64,000 bases of DNA from Microbacterium foliorum. Lineage in GTDB: Bacteria > Actinomycetota > Actinomycetes > Actinomycetales > Microbacteriaceae. Below are positions 9,013-18,167 of the stretch, piece by piece. The first letter of the stretch is position 1. Each line of letters opens with the position of its first letter. A model generated the notes under the pieces. It did no database searches. It saw only the letters and a list, made by a program, of their open reading frames with translations, and had not been told where the DNA came from. Position numbers and translations under genes: made by a program. The stretch is taken from the NCBI RefSeq assembly GCF_003367705.1, contig NZ_CP031425.1, positions 3,224,001-3,288,000 on the forward strand. Direction: 5' to 3'.

Positions 9013-10626
9013 ATGCCCGACGGACAGGTGCTGGAGTTCACGCACGTGACCAAGCGCTTCAATGACGTGACGGCGGTGTCCGACTTCTCAGCGCGAGTCG
9101 AACCCGGCGTCGTCACCGCTTTCCTCGGCCCGAACGGAGCCGGAAAGACCACGACGCTGCGCATCCTCCTCGGTCAGGTGCGCGCCACCAGCGGAACCGC
9201 GACGATCGGCGGTGTCGCATTCCCCGACCTGCGCCACCCGCTGCGCACCATCGGATCGGTCCTCGAGGAGACGGCCTACCGCCCCCGCCGTTCGGCCGCG
9301 CGCCAGCTCACCATCGCGGCCAAGGCGAACGGCATCCCGCTCTCCCGCGTCGACGAGGTGCTCTCGCTGGTCGGCCTCGAGCAGGAGGCCGAAGGCCGCA
9401 TCGGCAGCTTCTCGCTCGGCATGCGCCAGCGCCTGAGCGTCGCGCACGCCCTGCTGGGCGACCCGGGCGCCCTCGTCTTCGACGAGCCGGCGAACGGCCT
9501 CGACCCCGAAGGCATCCGCTGGATCCGCCTCCTGATGCGCCGGCTGGCCGACGAAGGTCGCACGGTGCTCGTCTCCTCGCACGTCCTGAGCGAGGTCGAA
9601 CAGGTCGCCGACAACGTGCTCGTGCTCTCGAAGGGCCAGCTTATGCTCTCGAGCGGCATCGAGACGCTCGCCGATCCGTCGGCCGGATCCGTGGTCGTCG
9701 ACGCCGCCGATCGCGCCGCGCTCACCGCCGCGCTCTCGGCCGGCGGGCTCGAGGTCGAGGTGCTCCGCTCCGGGCTCACGGTGCGCGGAAGCGATGCCGG
9801 CACCGTCGGTGCGATCGCGGCATCGGCCGGGATCGCGCTCAGCACGCTCGTGCAGCGTGGACCCACCCTCGAAGACGTCTTCATCGATCTCGTGCGCGGC
9901 GGCCGGTTCGACCCGCGCACCGACGCGGCGCCCGCGGCGATCGAGGCGCCTGCCGCCGTCGAGGCGCCTGAGGCTGTCGCGACACCTGTTGTCGAGACGG
10001 ATGCGGTCGAGGCGGATGCGGTCGAGGCTGATGCGGTCGGGGCTGATGCGGTCGAGACGGCTGACGACGAGACCGACGTCGCGGGCGCAGCGTCCGCCGA
10101 GGAGTCGGCGCCTGCCGAGCCCGAGGCGCCTGCCGAGGAGTCGTCAGCCGAGGAGGAGGACGCACCCGCCGAGTCCGCCGAGGATGCGGCGTCAACCGGA
10201 TCCGAGGCACCTGCCGAGTCCGCCACCGCACCGTCTTTCGATGAGATCCTGTTCGGCACGACGCCGGCGACTACTGCAGACGACGAGGCGGAGGACGACG
10301 ACCCGCGGTCCGCAGCCGTCAGCTCCATGCTCGCCCAGGCGGCTCGGGCCTATTACGAGGACGAGCCGAAGGAGTACCCGCTCGAGAACGCATCGAGTGA
10401 GGACAGCGTCGTCGAGAGCATCGACGAGACTGCGTCCGAGGGTGCTGCGCCCGAGGGTGCTGCCGACGAGGGTGCTGCCGACGACCACGAGCACGCCGAG
10501 GACCACCACTCGGAGCACCAGAACGATGCTGCCCAGAACGAGGCGGACCAGAACGATGCTGCCCAGAACGAGGCGGACCAGAGCGACGACTCGGAGCAGG
10601 ACGACTCCGAGCCTCATCGTTACTGA
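9013..10626 (+). CDS. ABC transporter ATPase with about 230-residue acidic low-complexity tail
   Basis: The first 300 residues are a DrrA/CcmA-type ABC ATPase: Walker A GPNGAGKT (39-46), signature FSLGM in place of LSGGQ, Walker B LVFDEPANGLDPEG and switch His in VSSHV. Such proteins drive ABC-2 exporters, but no permease is adjacent. After about residue 305 the chain becomes Ala/Glu/Asp-rich and repetitive (EADAVEADAV; QNEADQNDAAQNEADQ) to residue 537, a tail that is not part of the ABC family. A short conserved-looking island lies within it (PSFDEILFGTTP, then a SMLAQAARAYYEDEP segment). The ATG at 9013 has GAGAGG 6 nt upstream. The tail may bind partners or cations; that is inference. Confidence 0.85.
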   Translation: MPDGQVLEFTHVTKRFNDVTAVSDFSARVEPGVVTAFLGPNGAGKTTTLRILLGQVRATSGTATIGGVAFPDLRHPLRTIGSVLEETAYRPRRSAARQLTIAAKANGIPLSRVDEVLSLVGLEQEAEGRIGSFSLGMRQRLSVAHALLGDPGALVFDEPANGLDPEGIRWIRLLMRRLADEGRTVLVSSHVLSEVEQVADNVLVLSKGQLMLSSGIETLADPSAGSVVVDAADRAALTAALSAGGLEVEVLRSGLTVRGSDAGTVGAIAASAGIALSTLVQRGPTLEDVFIDLVRGGRFDPRTDAAPAAIEAPAAVEAPEAVATPVVETDAVEADAVEADAVGADAVETADDETDVAGAASAEESAPAEPEAPAEESSAEEEDAPAESAEDAASTGSEAPAESATAPSFDEILFGTTPATTADDEAEDDDPRSAAVSSMLAQAARAYYEDEPKEYPLENASSEDSVVESIDETASEGAAPEGAADEGAADDHEHAEDHHSEHQNDAAQNEADQNDAAQNEADQSDDSEQDDSEPHRY

Positions 10627-10636
10627 GACCTGACGA

Positions 10637-10673
10637 GAACGCCCTCCACGCCGCACGGCGATGGAGGGCGTTC
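10637..10673. terminator. Hairpin between convergent genes
   Basis: GAACGCCCTCCA (10637-10648) pairs with TGGAGGGCGTTC (10662-10673) as a perfect 12-bp stem. A smaller CGCCG/CGGCG pair is possible in the loop. It lies between the acidic-tail ATPase gene and the convergent hypothetical gene, so it probably terminates both. Confidence 0.75.
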
Positions 10674-10707
10674 CTCGTTCATGAGGGAGTCTCGGCGCTC
10701 CCCGGCC

Positions 10708-11157
10708 TCACGCCGGACGCGGGCGGATCACCGGACGTCGGCTGCCCTTCGACACGGGGACCGGTGAGGTGGCGACGATCTCCTCGACATCTGCGGGCTC
10801 GTCCGTCACGTCGAGCCTGAGTGCCTGAGTCAGTGCGAGGCCGTGGCTCGTCGTGAGGATCAGCCGCCGATACTGCTCATCGCCGACGAGGTCGACGACC
10901 ACGCTGGGTCGGCGTCTGCGGATCAGCACGAAGTCGGTGCTGCCGGCGGCCTTCCACGTTCCGGCGGCGAGGATGCCGGGAATGTGCGTCCCGGGATTGG
11001 GCACTCCCCGAAGCCACGTCCACGCGTCGTCGATCAGCTGCACCTTGGCGATGGTCTCCCGCTCGATGCGGAGATTGTCGCGGTGAAAGCTCGCAGCCCG
11101 CTCGATCGGCGAGAGCACGACCTCGAGTCGCGTCTGATCAAGCAGCAACGTCACCAT
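10708..11157 (-). CDS. Conserved hypothetical actinobacterial protein
   Basis: The product is 149 residues, soluble and mostly beta-prone, with a basic Arg/Pro-rich C-terminus (KGSRRPVIRPRPA). Features include RIERETIAKVQLIDDAWTWL, GTHIPGILAAGTW and FVLIRRRRPSVVVDL. These resemble small actinobacterial proteins with a PH-like fold, but that is pattern memory and not demonstrated. The start is supported by CAGACT exactly 6 nt before the ATG. Nothing nearby indicates a role. Confidence 0.65.
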   Translation of the reverse strand: MVTLLLDQTRLEVVLSPIERAASFHRDNLRIERETIAKVQLIDDAWTWLRGVPNPGTHIPGILAAGTWKAAGSTDFVLIRRRRPSVVVDLVGDEQYRRLILTTSHGLALTQALRLDVTDEPADVEEIVATSPVPVSKGSRRPVIRPRPA

Positions 11158-11292
11158 GAGTCCAGTCTGCCAGCGGCACCCGCCCAGATGTCTGTGTCTT
11201 GCTCACAGGAAGGCAACGATCCCTTGTCGGTTCCCACGTGTTCACGTCTTTCTCCCATTCCGATGTTCCGCTCGACCTTCGAACAAATGTAC

Positions 11293-11298
11293 TAGAAT
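11293..11298 (+). promoter_or_regulatory. Extended -10 box TAGAAT of a leaderless transcript
   Basis: TAGAAT ends 6 nt before the ATG of the HNH gene, so transcription would start at or next to the start codon. The only purine-rich sequence (GGAG) is 1 nt from the ATG, too close to act as a Shine-Dalgarno. The inferred start is the A of the ATG at 11305. Confidence 0.55.
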
Positions 11299-11304
11299 CG
11301 GAGT

Positions 11305-12579
11305 ATGACCTCGACCACCGACCTCAGCATCGAGCAGCGCCGTGCACTGCTCGATGCCTGGGTCGAGAAGCGACGTCAGATCGCCCGACTGGAGGCGGAG
11401 GCGTCCGACATCCTCGCCGAGCGGATGCGGCTCTGCACGGCCGAGTCCGACGAGCACCCCTACCACCGCGACGCGATCCATCGATCGATGGTCGCGGAGT
11501 ACGCGGCCGCCGGGCGGATGAGTCAGGGCAGCGTCGAGTATGCGCTCACCGACGCGGGGTTCCTCGCCGACGGCCACCATCCGCGCGTGCAGGAGGCGTT
11601 CCGAGCCGGAGCGATCTCGGCCGCGCATGTCCGCGAGATCGTGCGGGCGGCCGGAGTGGTCCGAGAGGCAGTGAACAACAGACGGACCGACCCCGATGTG
11701 CTGCCCTTCTACGACAGCGCGGCCGTCATCGTCGCAGAGCATGAGACACCGGCCCGCACCCGCGCGCAGATGCGTGAACTCGCCGCTGCGCTCGCCGACT
11801 CGACGACGGTTGAACGTCATGAACGAGCCGCATCCGAGAGGACCGTCACCGTGCGTTCTGCTGACGATGGCCTCTCTGTGATGACCGTCGTCCTTCCGGA
11901 GTATCTCGCCACAGCGATCCACGACCGTCTCACCCGGTTGGCGCGAGTGGTGATCGCCGGGCGGAGCGGCGCGGAACCGCGCTTCGAGACGACGGACTCC
12001 CGCACCATCGACCAGGTGCGCACCGATCTCCTCATCGACCTGCTTCTGGCCTCCGACCCGAGCGCGGCGAACGGCTCGGGTCTCGACAGCATCCAGGCTC
12101 GGATCCAGGTGACCGTCGCGGCGACGACGCTCGCCGGGATCGATGACCGTCCTGCCCACCTCGACGGACACGGACCGCTGCACCCCGACGTGGCTCGCGA
12201 CCTCGCAGGACGCAACGGCGGGTGGTCGCGTCTGTTCCTCGATCCGTCCGGACTCGTCGCGGAGACGGACGCCTATACGCCGACCGAGTCGATGCGGCGA
12301 TTCCTGCGAGCCAGAGACCAGCACTGCCGATTCCCCGGATGCAGAATGCCGGTGCACCGATGCCAGATCGACCACACGTTCGATCATGCGAAGGGCGGCA
12401 GGACCGAGATCCACAATCTGGGTCATCTCTGCGCGACCCACCACGTACTCAAGCATCCCGACGTCGGCGATGACCATCGGTGGACCGCCCACCAGCTCCC
12501 GGACGGAACCATCGACTGGCGCAGTCCACTCGGACGCACCTACCGTGATAGTCCGCCGCGCCGGGTCATGTTCGTATGA
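11305..12579 (+). CDS. DUF222 / HNH endonuclease domain protein
   Basis: The 424-residue protein has an N-terminal DUF222 (13E12-repeat-type) region and a C-terminal HNH nuclease domain. The HNH core is visible around residues 333-382: RARDQHCRFPGC, then CQIDHTFDHAKGG, HNLGHLCATHH. Its Cys-pair, DH and HH residues form the usual zinc/catalytic framework. Members are multicopy in actinobacterial genomes and their biological role is unsettled; they are often treated as mobile or selfish. The transcript appears leaderless. A tandem 26-bp repeat array begins 8 nt after its stop codon. Confidence 0.88.
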   Translation: MTSTTDLSIEQRRALLDAWVEKRRQIARLEAEASDILAERMRLCTAESDEHPYHRDAIHRSMVAEYAAAGRMSQGSVEYALTDAGFLADGHHPRVQEAFRAGAISAAHVREIVRAAGVVREAVNNRRTDPDVLPFYDSAAVIVAEHETPARTRAQMRELAAALADSTTVERHERAASERTVTVRSADDGLSVMTVVLPEYLATAIHDRLTRLARVVIAGRSGAEPRFETTDSRTIDQVRTDLLIDLLLASDPSAANGSGLDSIQARIQVTVAATTLAGIDDRPAHLDGHGPLHPDVARDLAGRNGGWSRLFLDPSGLVAETDAYTPTESMRRFLRARDQHCRFPGCRMPVHRCQIDHTFDHAKGGRTEIHNLGHLCATHHVLKHPDVGDDHRWTAHQLPDGTIDWRSPLGRTYRDSPPRRVMFV

Positions 12580-12587
12580 CGACCCGA

Positions 12588-12730
12588 GACGGCCGCATGC
12601 CGGTCAGTGCGAAGACGGTCGCATGCCGGTCAGTGCGAAGACGGTCGCGTGCCGGTCAGTGCGAAGACGGTCGCGTGCCGGTCAGTGCGAAGACGGTCGC
12701 GTGCTGGTCAGTGCGAAGACGGTCGCGTGC
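12588..12730. repeat. 26-bp tandem repeat array, 5.5 copies
   Basis: Head-to-tail units begin at 12588, 12614, 12640, 12666, 12692 and 12718 (half copy). Each unit runs GACGGTCGCRTGCYGGTCAG and then TGCGAA, with only two variable positions. The array fills the whole gap between the HNH stop and the stop codon of hemL, which is in the next trinucleotide. There are no spacers between units, so it is not a CRISPR array. Confidence 0.95.
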
Positions 12731-14080
12731 TCACGCCGTCGCTGCGGGCGCAGCGACGGCGGCAGCGGCGCGAGCGGCGATCGGCAGCGCCGCTTCGATC
12801 CTCTGCAGCTCCTCTTCGCGGTGTGCGGCGGTGAGGAACCATGCTTCGAACACACTCGGCGGCAGGGCGACGCCCTGCTCGCGCATCGCGTGGAAGAACG
12901 GTGCGTAGCGGTACGACTCCTGTGCCAGTGCGTCCACGTACGTGCGGGGCGCCGACGCGCGGAACGACGCGCTGAACAGGCTGCCGGCGTGAGCGACGGC
13001 GTGGGTCACGCCGGCATCCGTGAGCGCGGCATCGAGCGCCGCCGAGACCCGGGCGGCCGCCGCATCGACCGTGGCGTAGACCTCGGGGGTCGCGAGCCTC
13101 AGCGTCGCGAGACCCGCGGCGACCGAGAGCGGGTTACCCGAGAGGGTGCCCGCCTGATACACAGGGCCGAGGGGCGCCAGCATGTCCATGACGTCCGCGC
13201 GTCCGCCGAGAGCAGCCAGGGGCATCCCCCCGCCGACGACCTTGCCGAAGGTGATGATGTCGGGCAGGTACTGCTCCCCCGCTGCCGCCTGCAGACCCCA
13301 GAATCCCGCCGGGTGCACGCGGAAGCCGGTCAGCACCTCGTCGAGGATCAGCAGCGCGCCGTGCGCGTGCGCGGTATCGGCCAGCAGCCGGTTGAAGCCG
13401 GGCGCGGGCGGCACGACGCCCATGTTGGCCGCAGCCGCCTCGACGATCACCGCGGCGATGCGATCGCCGTGCTCGGCGAACACCGCCTCCAGCGCGCCGG
13501 GGTCGTTGTAGTCGATCACGAGCGTCTGCGCGGCGATCGGGGCGGGGACACCCGCCGAACCGGGCAGGGCGAGCGTGGCGACACCCGAACCCGCCGCGGC
13601 GAGCAGCCCGTCGGAGTGCCCGTGGTAGTGGCCGGCGAACTTCACCAGCAGGTCGCGTCCCGTCGCACCGCGGGCGAGACGGATCGCCGTCATCGTGGCC
13701 TCCGTGCCGGTCGAGACCAGACGCACGCGCTCGACGGGCCGGGCCTCCCCCACACGCACGCGGTCGGCGATCACGGACGCGAGTTCGACCTCGCCCTCGG
13801 TCGGAGCACCGAAGGACAGACCGCGGGTCGCTGCCTCCTGCACCGCAGCGACGACCTCGGGCTGCGTGTGGCCGAGCAGCGCAGGACCCCACGACGCGAC
13901 CAGGTCGACGTAGTCGTTGCCCGCGGCATCGGTGACCGTCGCACCCGACGCCGACGCGAGGAAGCGCGGCGTTCCACCGACCGAACCGTACGCGCGCACC
14001 GGCGAGTTCACGCCACCGGGGATCACCGCACGGGCAGCGGAGAACAGGTCGTCATTGCGGTCGGTCATGCGGTCGGTCAC
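12731..14080 (-). CDS. hemL: Glutamate-1-semialdehyde 2,1-aminomutase
   Basis: This PLP enzyme converts glutamate-1-semialdehyde to 5-aminolevulinate, the last step of the C5 route to heme. It has 449 residues, close to the usual 430-450. Diagnostic segments are [11 protein letters not shown] near the N-terminus, [36 protein letters not shown], and the PLP-lysine segment [11 protein letters not shown]. The start is GTG at 14080, preceded by GAGGAG at 6 nt; an in-frame ATG at 14068 is less well placed. It is the last gene of the minus-strand heme series, separated from hemB by 250 nt of degenerate repeats. Its C-terminus is Ala-rich and runs into the repeat array. Confidence 0.96.
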   Translation of the reverse strand: MTDRMTDRNDDLFSAARAVIPGGVNSPVRAYGSVGGTPRFLASASGATVTDAAGNDYVDLVASWGPALLGHTQPEVVAAVQEAATRGLSFGAPTEGEVELASVIADRVRVGEARPVERVRLVSTGTEATMTAIRLARGATGRDLLVKFAGHYHGHSDGLLAAAGSGVATLALPGSAGVPAPIAAQTLVIDYNDPGALEAVFAEHGDRIAAVIVEAAAANMGVVPPAPGFNRLLADTAHAHGALLILDEVLTGFRVHPAGFWGLQAAAGEQYLPDIITFGKVVGGGMPLAALGGRADVMDMLAPLGPVYQAGTLSGNPLSVAAGLATLRLATPEVYATVDAAAARVSAALDAALTDAGVTHAVAHAGSLFSASFRASAPRTYVDALAQESYRYAPFFHAMREQGVALPPSVFEAWFLTAAHREEELQRIEAALPIAARAAAAVAAPAATA

Positions 14081-14149
14081 AGCACACTCCTCAGCGGCGC
14101 GCGGAGGTCTCCCGGCGCCCCCTCAAGGCTAGCCCGAAGAGCTGGGCAC

Positions 14150-14310
14150 CGGACTCAGACCAGAGACAGGACTCAGGACTCAGAACCGAGACAAGACTCA
14201 GACCCGAGACAGAGCGCAGACCCAAGACAGGACTCAGGACTCAGACCAGAGACAGGACTCAGACCCGCAGACCTGGGCTGGGCTGGGCGGGGCAGACCTG
14301 GGCTGGGTGT
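14150..14310. repeat. Degenerate short tandem repeats between hemB and hemL
   Basis: Variants of GACTCAGACCNGAGACAG recur about eight times, followed by two or three copies of a CAGACCTGGGCTGGG unit. The array lies in the spacer downstream of hemB. I see no gene in it. On the minus strand it carries repeated TGAGTCCTG motifs, in keeping with the stop-containing repeats found elsewhere in the window. Confidence 0.8.
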
Positions 14311-14330
14311 CCGGACCGGGCCGGCTCAGG

Positions 14331-15308
14331 TCAACCGCGCAGCCAGCGAGCGGCCTCGGTGGCCCAGTAGGTCAGCACGACATCGGCGCCTGCGCGGCGG
14401 ATCGAGAGCAGCGATTCGAGGATCGACGCACGGCGGTTGATCCAGCCGTTCGCGGAAGCCGCCTCGATCATCGCGTACTCGCCGGACACCTGATACGCCC
14501 ACACCGGGATGTGGACGGTGTCACGCACCTCGCGCAGCACGTCGAGGAAGGCCATAGCCGGCTTCACCATGACGATGTCGGCACCCTCCTGCTCGTCGAC
14601 GACGGCTTCCCGCACGCCCTCGCGGCGGTTGCCCGGGTCGAGCTGGTAGGTGCGGCGATCCCCCGTGAGCTGGGAGTCCACGGCCTCGCGGAACGGTCCG
14701 TAGAAGGCGCTCGCGTACTTCGCGGCATACGCGAGCAGCAGGGTGTCGGTGAATCCCTCGGAATCGAGCGCCTCGCGGATGACCGCGACCTGGCCGTCCA
14801 TCATCCCCGACAGCCCCAGCAGCTGGGATCCGGCCCGCACCTGGGAGAGCGCCATCGATGCATAGCGCTCGAGCGTCGCGTCGTTGTCGACCGAGCCGTC
14901 TGCCGCGAGCACACCGCAATGCCCGTGATCGGTGAACTCGTCGAGGCAGAGATCGGTCTGCACGACGAGGGCGTCGCCGACCTCGGCGGCGAGCGCCTCG
15001 GTCGCCACATTCAGAATGCCCTGAGGGTCATCGGCGCCCGAACCCCGTGCATCGCGCACAGCCGGGACACCGAAGAGCATCACACCGCCCACACCCGCCT
15101 CGGCGGCCTCGGCGGCAGCGGCCCGCAGCGAGTCGAGCGAGTGCTGGGCCACGCCCGGCATCGATCCGATCGGCACGGCCTCCGTCAGACCCTCGCGGAC
15201 GAAGAGCGGCAGCACCAGCTGCCGGGGTTCCAGCGAGGTCTCCCGCACGAGCCCGCGCACCGCGGGCGACTGGCGCAGCCGGCGCAGCCGGACATCCGGG
15301 AAGCTCAC
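14331..15308 (-). CDS. hemB: Delta-aminolevulinic acid dehydratase (porphobilinogen synthase)
   Basis: This enzyme condenses two 5-aminolevulinates to porphobilinogen. The 325-residue chain has the family's two Schiff-base lysine segments, [16 protein letters not shown] and [13 protein letters not shown], and the metal-site cysteines in [15 protein letters not shown]. The normally APSxMMDG loop reads GLSGMMDG here (Ala-Pro replaced by Gly-Leu), a noticeable change in a conserved loop; the rest looks intact. Its ATG overlaps the hemD stop as ATGA. Confidence 0.95.
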   Translation of the reverse strand: MSFPDVRLRRLRQSPAVRGLVRETSLEPRQLVLPLFVREGLTEAVPIGSMPGVAQHSLDSLRAAAAEAAEAGVGGVMLFGVPAVRDARGSGADDPQGILNVATEALAAEVGDALVVQTDLCLDEFTDHGHCGVLAADGSVDNDATLERYASMALSQVRAGSQLLGLSGMMDGQVAVIREALDSEGFTDTLLLAYAAKYASAFYGPFREAVDSQLTGDRRTYQLDPGNRREGVREAVVDEQEGADIVMVKPAMAFLDVLREVRDTVHIPVWAYQVSGEYAMIEAASANGWINRRASILESLLSIRRAGADVVLTYWATEAARWLRG

Positions 15309-16096
15309 GGCGCGAGCTCGTCGGCCGCGTGCGGAAGGGTGAAGCTCGACACCGCGTCGATCAGCGCGTCGACGGTCTGCGTGTCGGCGACGACCGAGAT
15401 CGGGAGGCCCGCCTTGTCGGCATCCTTGGCCGTCCGCGGTCCGATGGCTGCCAGCAGAGTCTCGTCGGGGATCTCGGGGAACTGCTCGCGCACCTGCGCC
15501 GCGACCGACCCACTCGTGATCAGGATCGCGTTGATACGGCCGTTCTCGACGTCGCGCTTGATGCGGTCGGTCACCGGAACGCCGACCGTGCGGTACGCCA
15601 CCACACTGTCGACGTCGTGTCCGGCCTCCTGCAGCAGCACGCTGAGCACGGGCTTCGCGATCTCGCTGCGCAGGGCGAGGATGCGGCGCGGCTCCGTCTC
15701 GAGCGCGATCAGCTGCTCCGCCATACCCTCGGCAGAGTTGTCCTGCGCGGGAACCAGCGCGACCTCATACCCGACCGCCTGCAGCGCCGCCGCGGTGGTC
15801 TCGCCGACCGCGGCGATCCGCGTGGTGCGCGGCACCACCGCCCGGTGCGCGAACATGACGTCGACGGTCGTCGCACTCGTGACCGTCAGCCAGTCATACG
15901 ATCCGGCGGCGAGCTGCTCGAGGGCGACGTCCAGCGCCGCCTGGTCTGTCGTCGGCGCGAAGTTGATGAGCGGCGCGACGACAGGAACGGCGCCCTGCGC
16001 GCGCAGGCTCGCGGCGACGCTGTCGCCCCACGGGCCCCCACGGGGTACGAGGATGCGCCAGCCGTCCAACGGTCGGTCCTGCTTCGTATTGGTCAT
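15305..16096 (-). CDS. hemD: Uroporphyrinogen-III synthase
   Basis: This enzyme cyclizes hydroxymethylbilane with inversion of ring D. The 263-residue product has the weakly conserved but recognisable HemD pattern: [17 protein letters not shown] at the N-terminus, [33 protein letters not shown], and [12 protein letters not shown] followed by [16 protein letters not shown]. Those last segments are typical of the second domain. The ATG at 16096 overlaps the hemC stop (ATGA), and its own stop overlaps the hemB ATG, so hemC-hemD-hemB are tightly coupled. The frame is open upstream into hemC but that is not coding. Confidence 0.93.
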   Translation of the reverse strand: MTNTKQDRPLDGWRILVPRGGPWGDSVAASLRAQGAVPVVAPLINFAPTTDQAALDVALEQLAAGSYDWLTVTSATTVDVMFAHRAVVPRTTRIAAVGETTAAALQAVGYEVALVPAQDNSAEGMAEQLIALETEPRRILALRSEIAKPVLSVLLQEAGHDVDSVVAYRTVGVPVTDRIKRDVENGRINAILITSGSVAAQVREQFPEIPDETLLAAIGPRTAKDADKAGLPISVVADTQTVDALIDAVSSFTLPHAADELAP

Positions 16097-17109
16097 GATG
16101 AAGGATGCTCTCGGGAGACGAGGTCGGCCGCCCCTTGATCGAGCAGCCGATGGGCGACAGACAACCCGATCGCGCGTGCCGCGTGCATCGGGGGTGCACC
16201 ATCGGCAGCATCCGCTCCGTTGCCGCTGCCGTTCCGACGAATATACTCCCCGTTCAGGGGTTCGGTGACGTCGAGCCCGATCCGACGGCCCCCGTCGGAG
16301 GCGTAGACGACCGCCCGCACGCGGATATCCCCTCCCTCGACGACCGCATGAGCGGCCATCGGAGCCTGGCACCCGGCGTCCAGCCCCTCGAGCACGGCGC
16401 GCTCCGCGGTCACGGCCACACGGGTGTCGTGATCGTCGAGCGCGGCGAGCGCGGCGAGAAGGTCGGCCGGAGCGTCGGTGCGGGTCTCCACTGCGAGCGA
16501 GCCCTGCCCGGGCGCGGTCGGCCACTCGGCGAGGCCGAGCTCCTCACGCCGCAGCGGCGAATCGGAGCCCAGCCGCGAGAGGCCTGCGGCAGCGAGGATC
16601 ACGGCCTCGAGCTCCCCCGACGCGACCCGCTGCAGACGCGAGTCGACGTTGCCGCGGATGTCGACCACCTCGGCATGCGGAGCCCGGCGATGCACCTGCG
16701 CCATGCGACGCGGCGACCCCGTGCCCACCCTGCTGCCCGCACGCAGCGCGTGCAGCGGCGTGCCGCCTCGGGTGATCGCCACGTCGCGGGCATCCTCACG
16801 ACGGGGCGTCGCCGCGATCACGAGACCGTCCGGGATCGCGGTCGGCAGATCCTTCAGCGAGTGCACGAGAAAGTCGCACTCCCCCGCGAACAGAGCCTCG
16901 CGCAGACGGGTGGCGAAGATGCCCTGTCCGCCGATCTCCGACAGCGATGCGCGGTTGGTATCGCCCTCGCTGGTGATCGGCACGAGCTCGACCGCATGCC
17001 CGGTGATCTTCTCGAGAGCCGCGGCGACGTGACCGGACTGGGCCTGCGCGAGCGCGCTGCGTCGAGTCCCCAGCCTGATCGGGGCGGTCCTGGTGCGAAG
17101 AGTGCTCAT
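16093..17109 (-). CDS. hemC: Hydroxymethylbilane synthase (porphobilinogen deaminase)
   Basis: This enzyme polymerises four porphobilinogens into hydroxymethylbilane. The 338-residue protein shows RLGTRRSALAQAQS, TSEGD, GGQGIFATRLREAL, DFLVHSLKDLPT, GTGSPRRMAQ, DIRGNVDSRLQR and APGQGSLAVE. The cofactor-attachment Cys is in LDAGCQAP. A hydrophilic insertion near the C-terminus (RRNGSGNGADAADG) is unusual but lies outside the core. It is followed without a gap by hemD and lies 7 nt downstream of the hemQ stop, so hemQ-C-D-B form one operon. Confidence 0.96.
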   Translation of the reverse strand: MSTLRTRTAPIRLGTRRSALAQAQSGHVAAALEKITGHAVELVPITSEGDTNRASLSEIGGQGIFATRLREALFAGECDFLVHSLKDLPTAIPDGLVIAATPRREDARDVAITRGGTPLHALRAGSRVGTGSPRRMAQVHRRAPHAEVVDIRGNVDSRLQRVASGELEAVILAAAGLSRLGSDSPLRREELGLAEWPTAPGQGSLAVETRTDAPADLLAALAALDDHDTRVAVTAERAVLEGLDAGCQAPMAAHAVVEGGDIRVRAVVYASDGGRRIGLDVTEPLNGEYIRRNGSGNGADAADGAPPMHAARAIGLSVAHRLLDQGAADLVSREHPSS

Positions 17110-17116
17110 GGTCGGC

Positions 17117-17794
17117 TTACTGCAGCACGTCGGCGATCTCGTCGAACCGAAGGCGACGCCCCGTGTAGAAGGGGATCTCCTCCTTCACGTACAGACGGGC
17201 GTCCGTGTAACGGAGGTCGCGCATGAGGTCGACCAGCTCGGTGACCTCGTCGGCCTCGAGCGGGAGGATCCACTCGTAGTCGCCGAGCGCGAAGGCCGCG
17301 ACCGTGTTCGCGATGACCCCGGTGAACGCGGCGCCCTTGCGACCGTGGTCGGCGAGCATCTTGCGACGCTCCTCCTCGGGTGCGAGGTACCACTCCGGGG
17401 TGCGGACGAACGGGTACAGGCACAGCCAGTCCTTGGGCTCCACACCACGGAGGAAACCGGGAACGTGCGCGCGGTTGAACTCCGCGTCACGATGCACGCC
17501 CATCACGTTCCAGACGGGAAGAAGGGTGCGCAGCAGCTCGGTGCGACGCAGACGACGCAGGGCCTTCTGCAGTCCTTCGGCCGTGTCGCCGTGCAGCCAG
17601 ACCAGCAGATCCGCGTCGGCCTTCAGGCCGGAGACGTCGTAGAAACCGCGGACCGTGACGCCCGAGTCCTCGACGTACGACACGATCGTCTCGAGCTCGG
17701 TGGAGTCGGATTCGGTGACCGGAACATCGGGGTTTCGTCGCCAGACCGCCCAGAGGGTGAAGCCGGACGGGTTCTCTTCGCGTTCATCGGACAT
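17117..17794 (-). CDS. hemQ: Coproheme decarboxylase (HemQ/ChdC)
   Basis: This is the last enzyme of the coproporphyrin-dependent heme pathway of Gram-positives; it oxidatively decarboxylates coproheme to heme b. The 225-residue chlorite-dismutase-fold protein has candidate residues spaced as I recall for the Corynebacterium diphtheriae enzyme: catalytic Tyr127 in LYPFVRTPEWYL, proximal His150 in MLADHGRKGAAF, and His110 (NRAHVPGF) at the position of the distal His of actinobacterial ChdC. The ATG at 17794 follows CAGACT by 6 nt (leaderless type). Its presence fixes the pathway type, so the nearby HemY should act on coproporphyrinogen. Confidence 0.93.
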   Translation of the reverse strand: MSDEREENPSGFTLWAVWRRNPDVPVTESDSTELETIVSYVEDSGVTVRGFYDVSGLKADADLLVWLHGDTAEGLQKALRRLRRTELLRTLLPVWNVMGVHRDAEFNRAHVPGFLRGVEPKDWLCLYPFVRTPEWYLAPEEERRKMLADHGRKGAAFTGVIANTVAAFALGDYEWILPLEADEVTELVDLMRDLRYTDARLYVKEEIPFYTGRRLRFDEIADVLQ

Positions 17795-17885
17795 GGCTCC
17801 AGTCTGCCCCCTTCGTGAAGAGCTCGCGAACGCGAGTCGGATTGCTGATGCGCCTCGGTCGGACTTTCGGTCGGCGGACGTTCGG

Positions 17886-18167
17886 TCAGCGGGCGAGAGC
17901 CCGGGCGATCGCCCAGACGGCGCCGCCGACGACCACCGCGACACCGACCGCGCCGGCGATGGCGGCACTCGGGTTGCGGTCGGCGAACACCCGCGCCTCG
18001 GCGACGGCGCGCTTCGACGCCTTGTCGATGCGGCGAGGGAAGTTGCCCTTGATCTCGATCGCCGCGAGAGCGGCCTTCAGCTCGGCGCGCGCCGATTCGA
18101 CGGGGTCGACGATCCCTGCGGGGACCGCGGTCTTCGGCAGCGATCGCGTGATCTCAGAGTTCGTCAC
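17886..18167 (-). CDS. Small DUF3618-like membrane-associated protein
   Basis: The product is 93 residues. An amphipathic N-terminal two-thirds (SARAELKAALAAIEIKGNFP, then RRIDKASKRAVAEAR) precedes one C-terminal TM segment (AAIAGAVGVAVVVGGAVWAI). This matches the DUF3618/YqjD-like architecture of small membrane-tethered proteins. It overlaps the end of the holin-family gene by 14 nt and forms a three-gene set with it and the YtxH-like gene. Such sets recur in actinobacteria and are presumed envelope-stress proteins; the exact role is unknown. Confidence 0.75.
   Translation of the reverse strand: MTNSEITRSLPKTAVPAGIVDPVESARAELKAALAAIEIKGNFPRRIDKASKRAVAEARVFADRNPSAAIAGAVGVAVVVGGAVWAIARALAR

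Noticed and set aside
12588..12730. CRISPR-like array next to a nuclease gene
   Set aside because: Units are contiguous 26-bp tandem repeats without unique spacers, and no cas genes are nearby.
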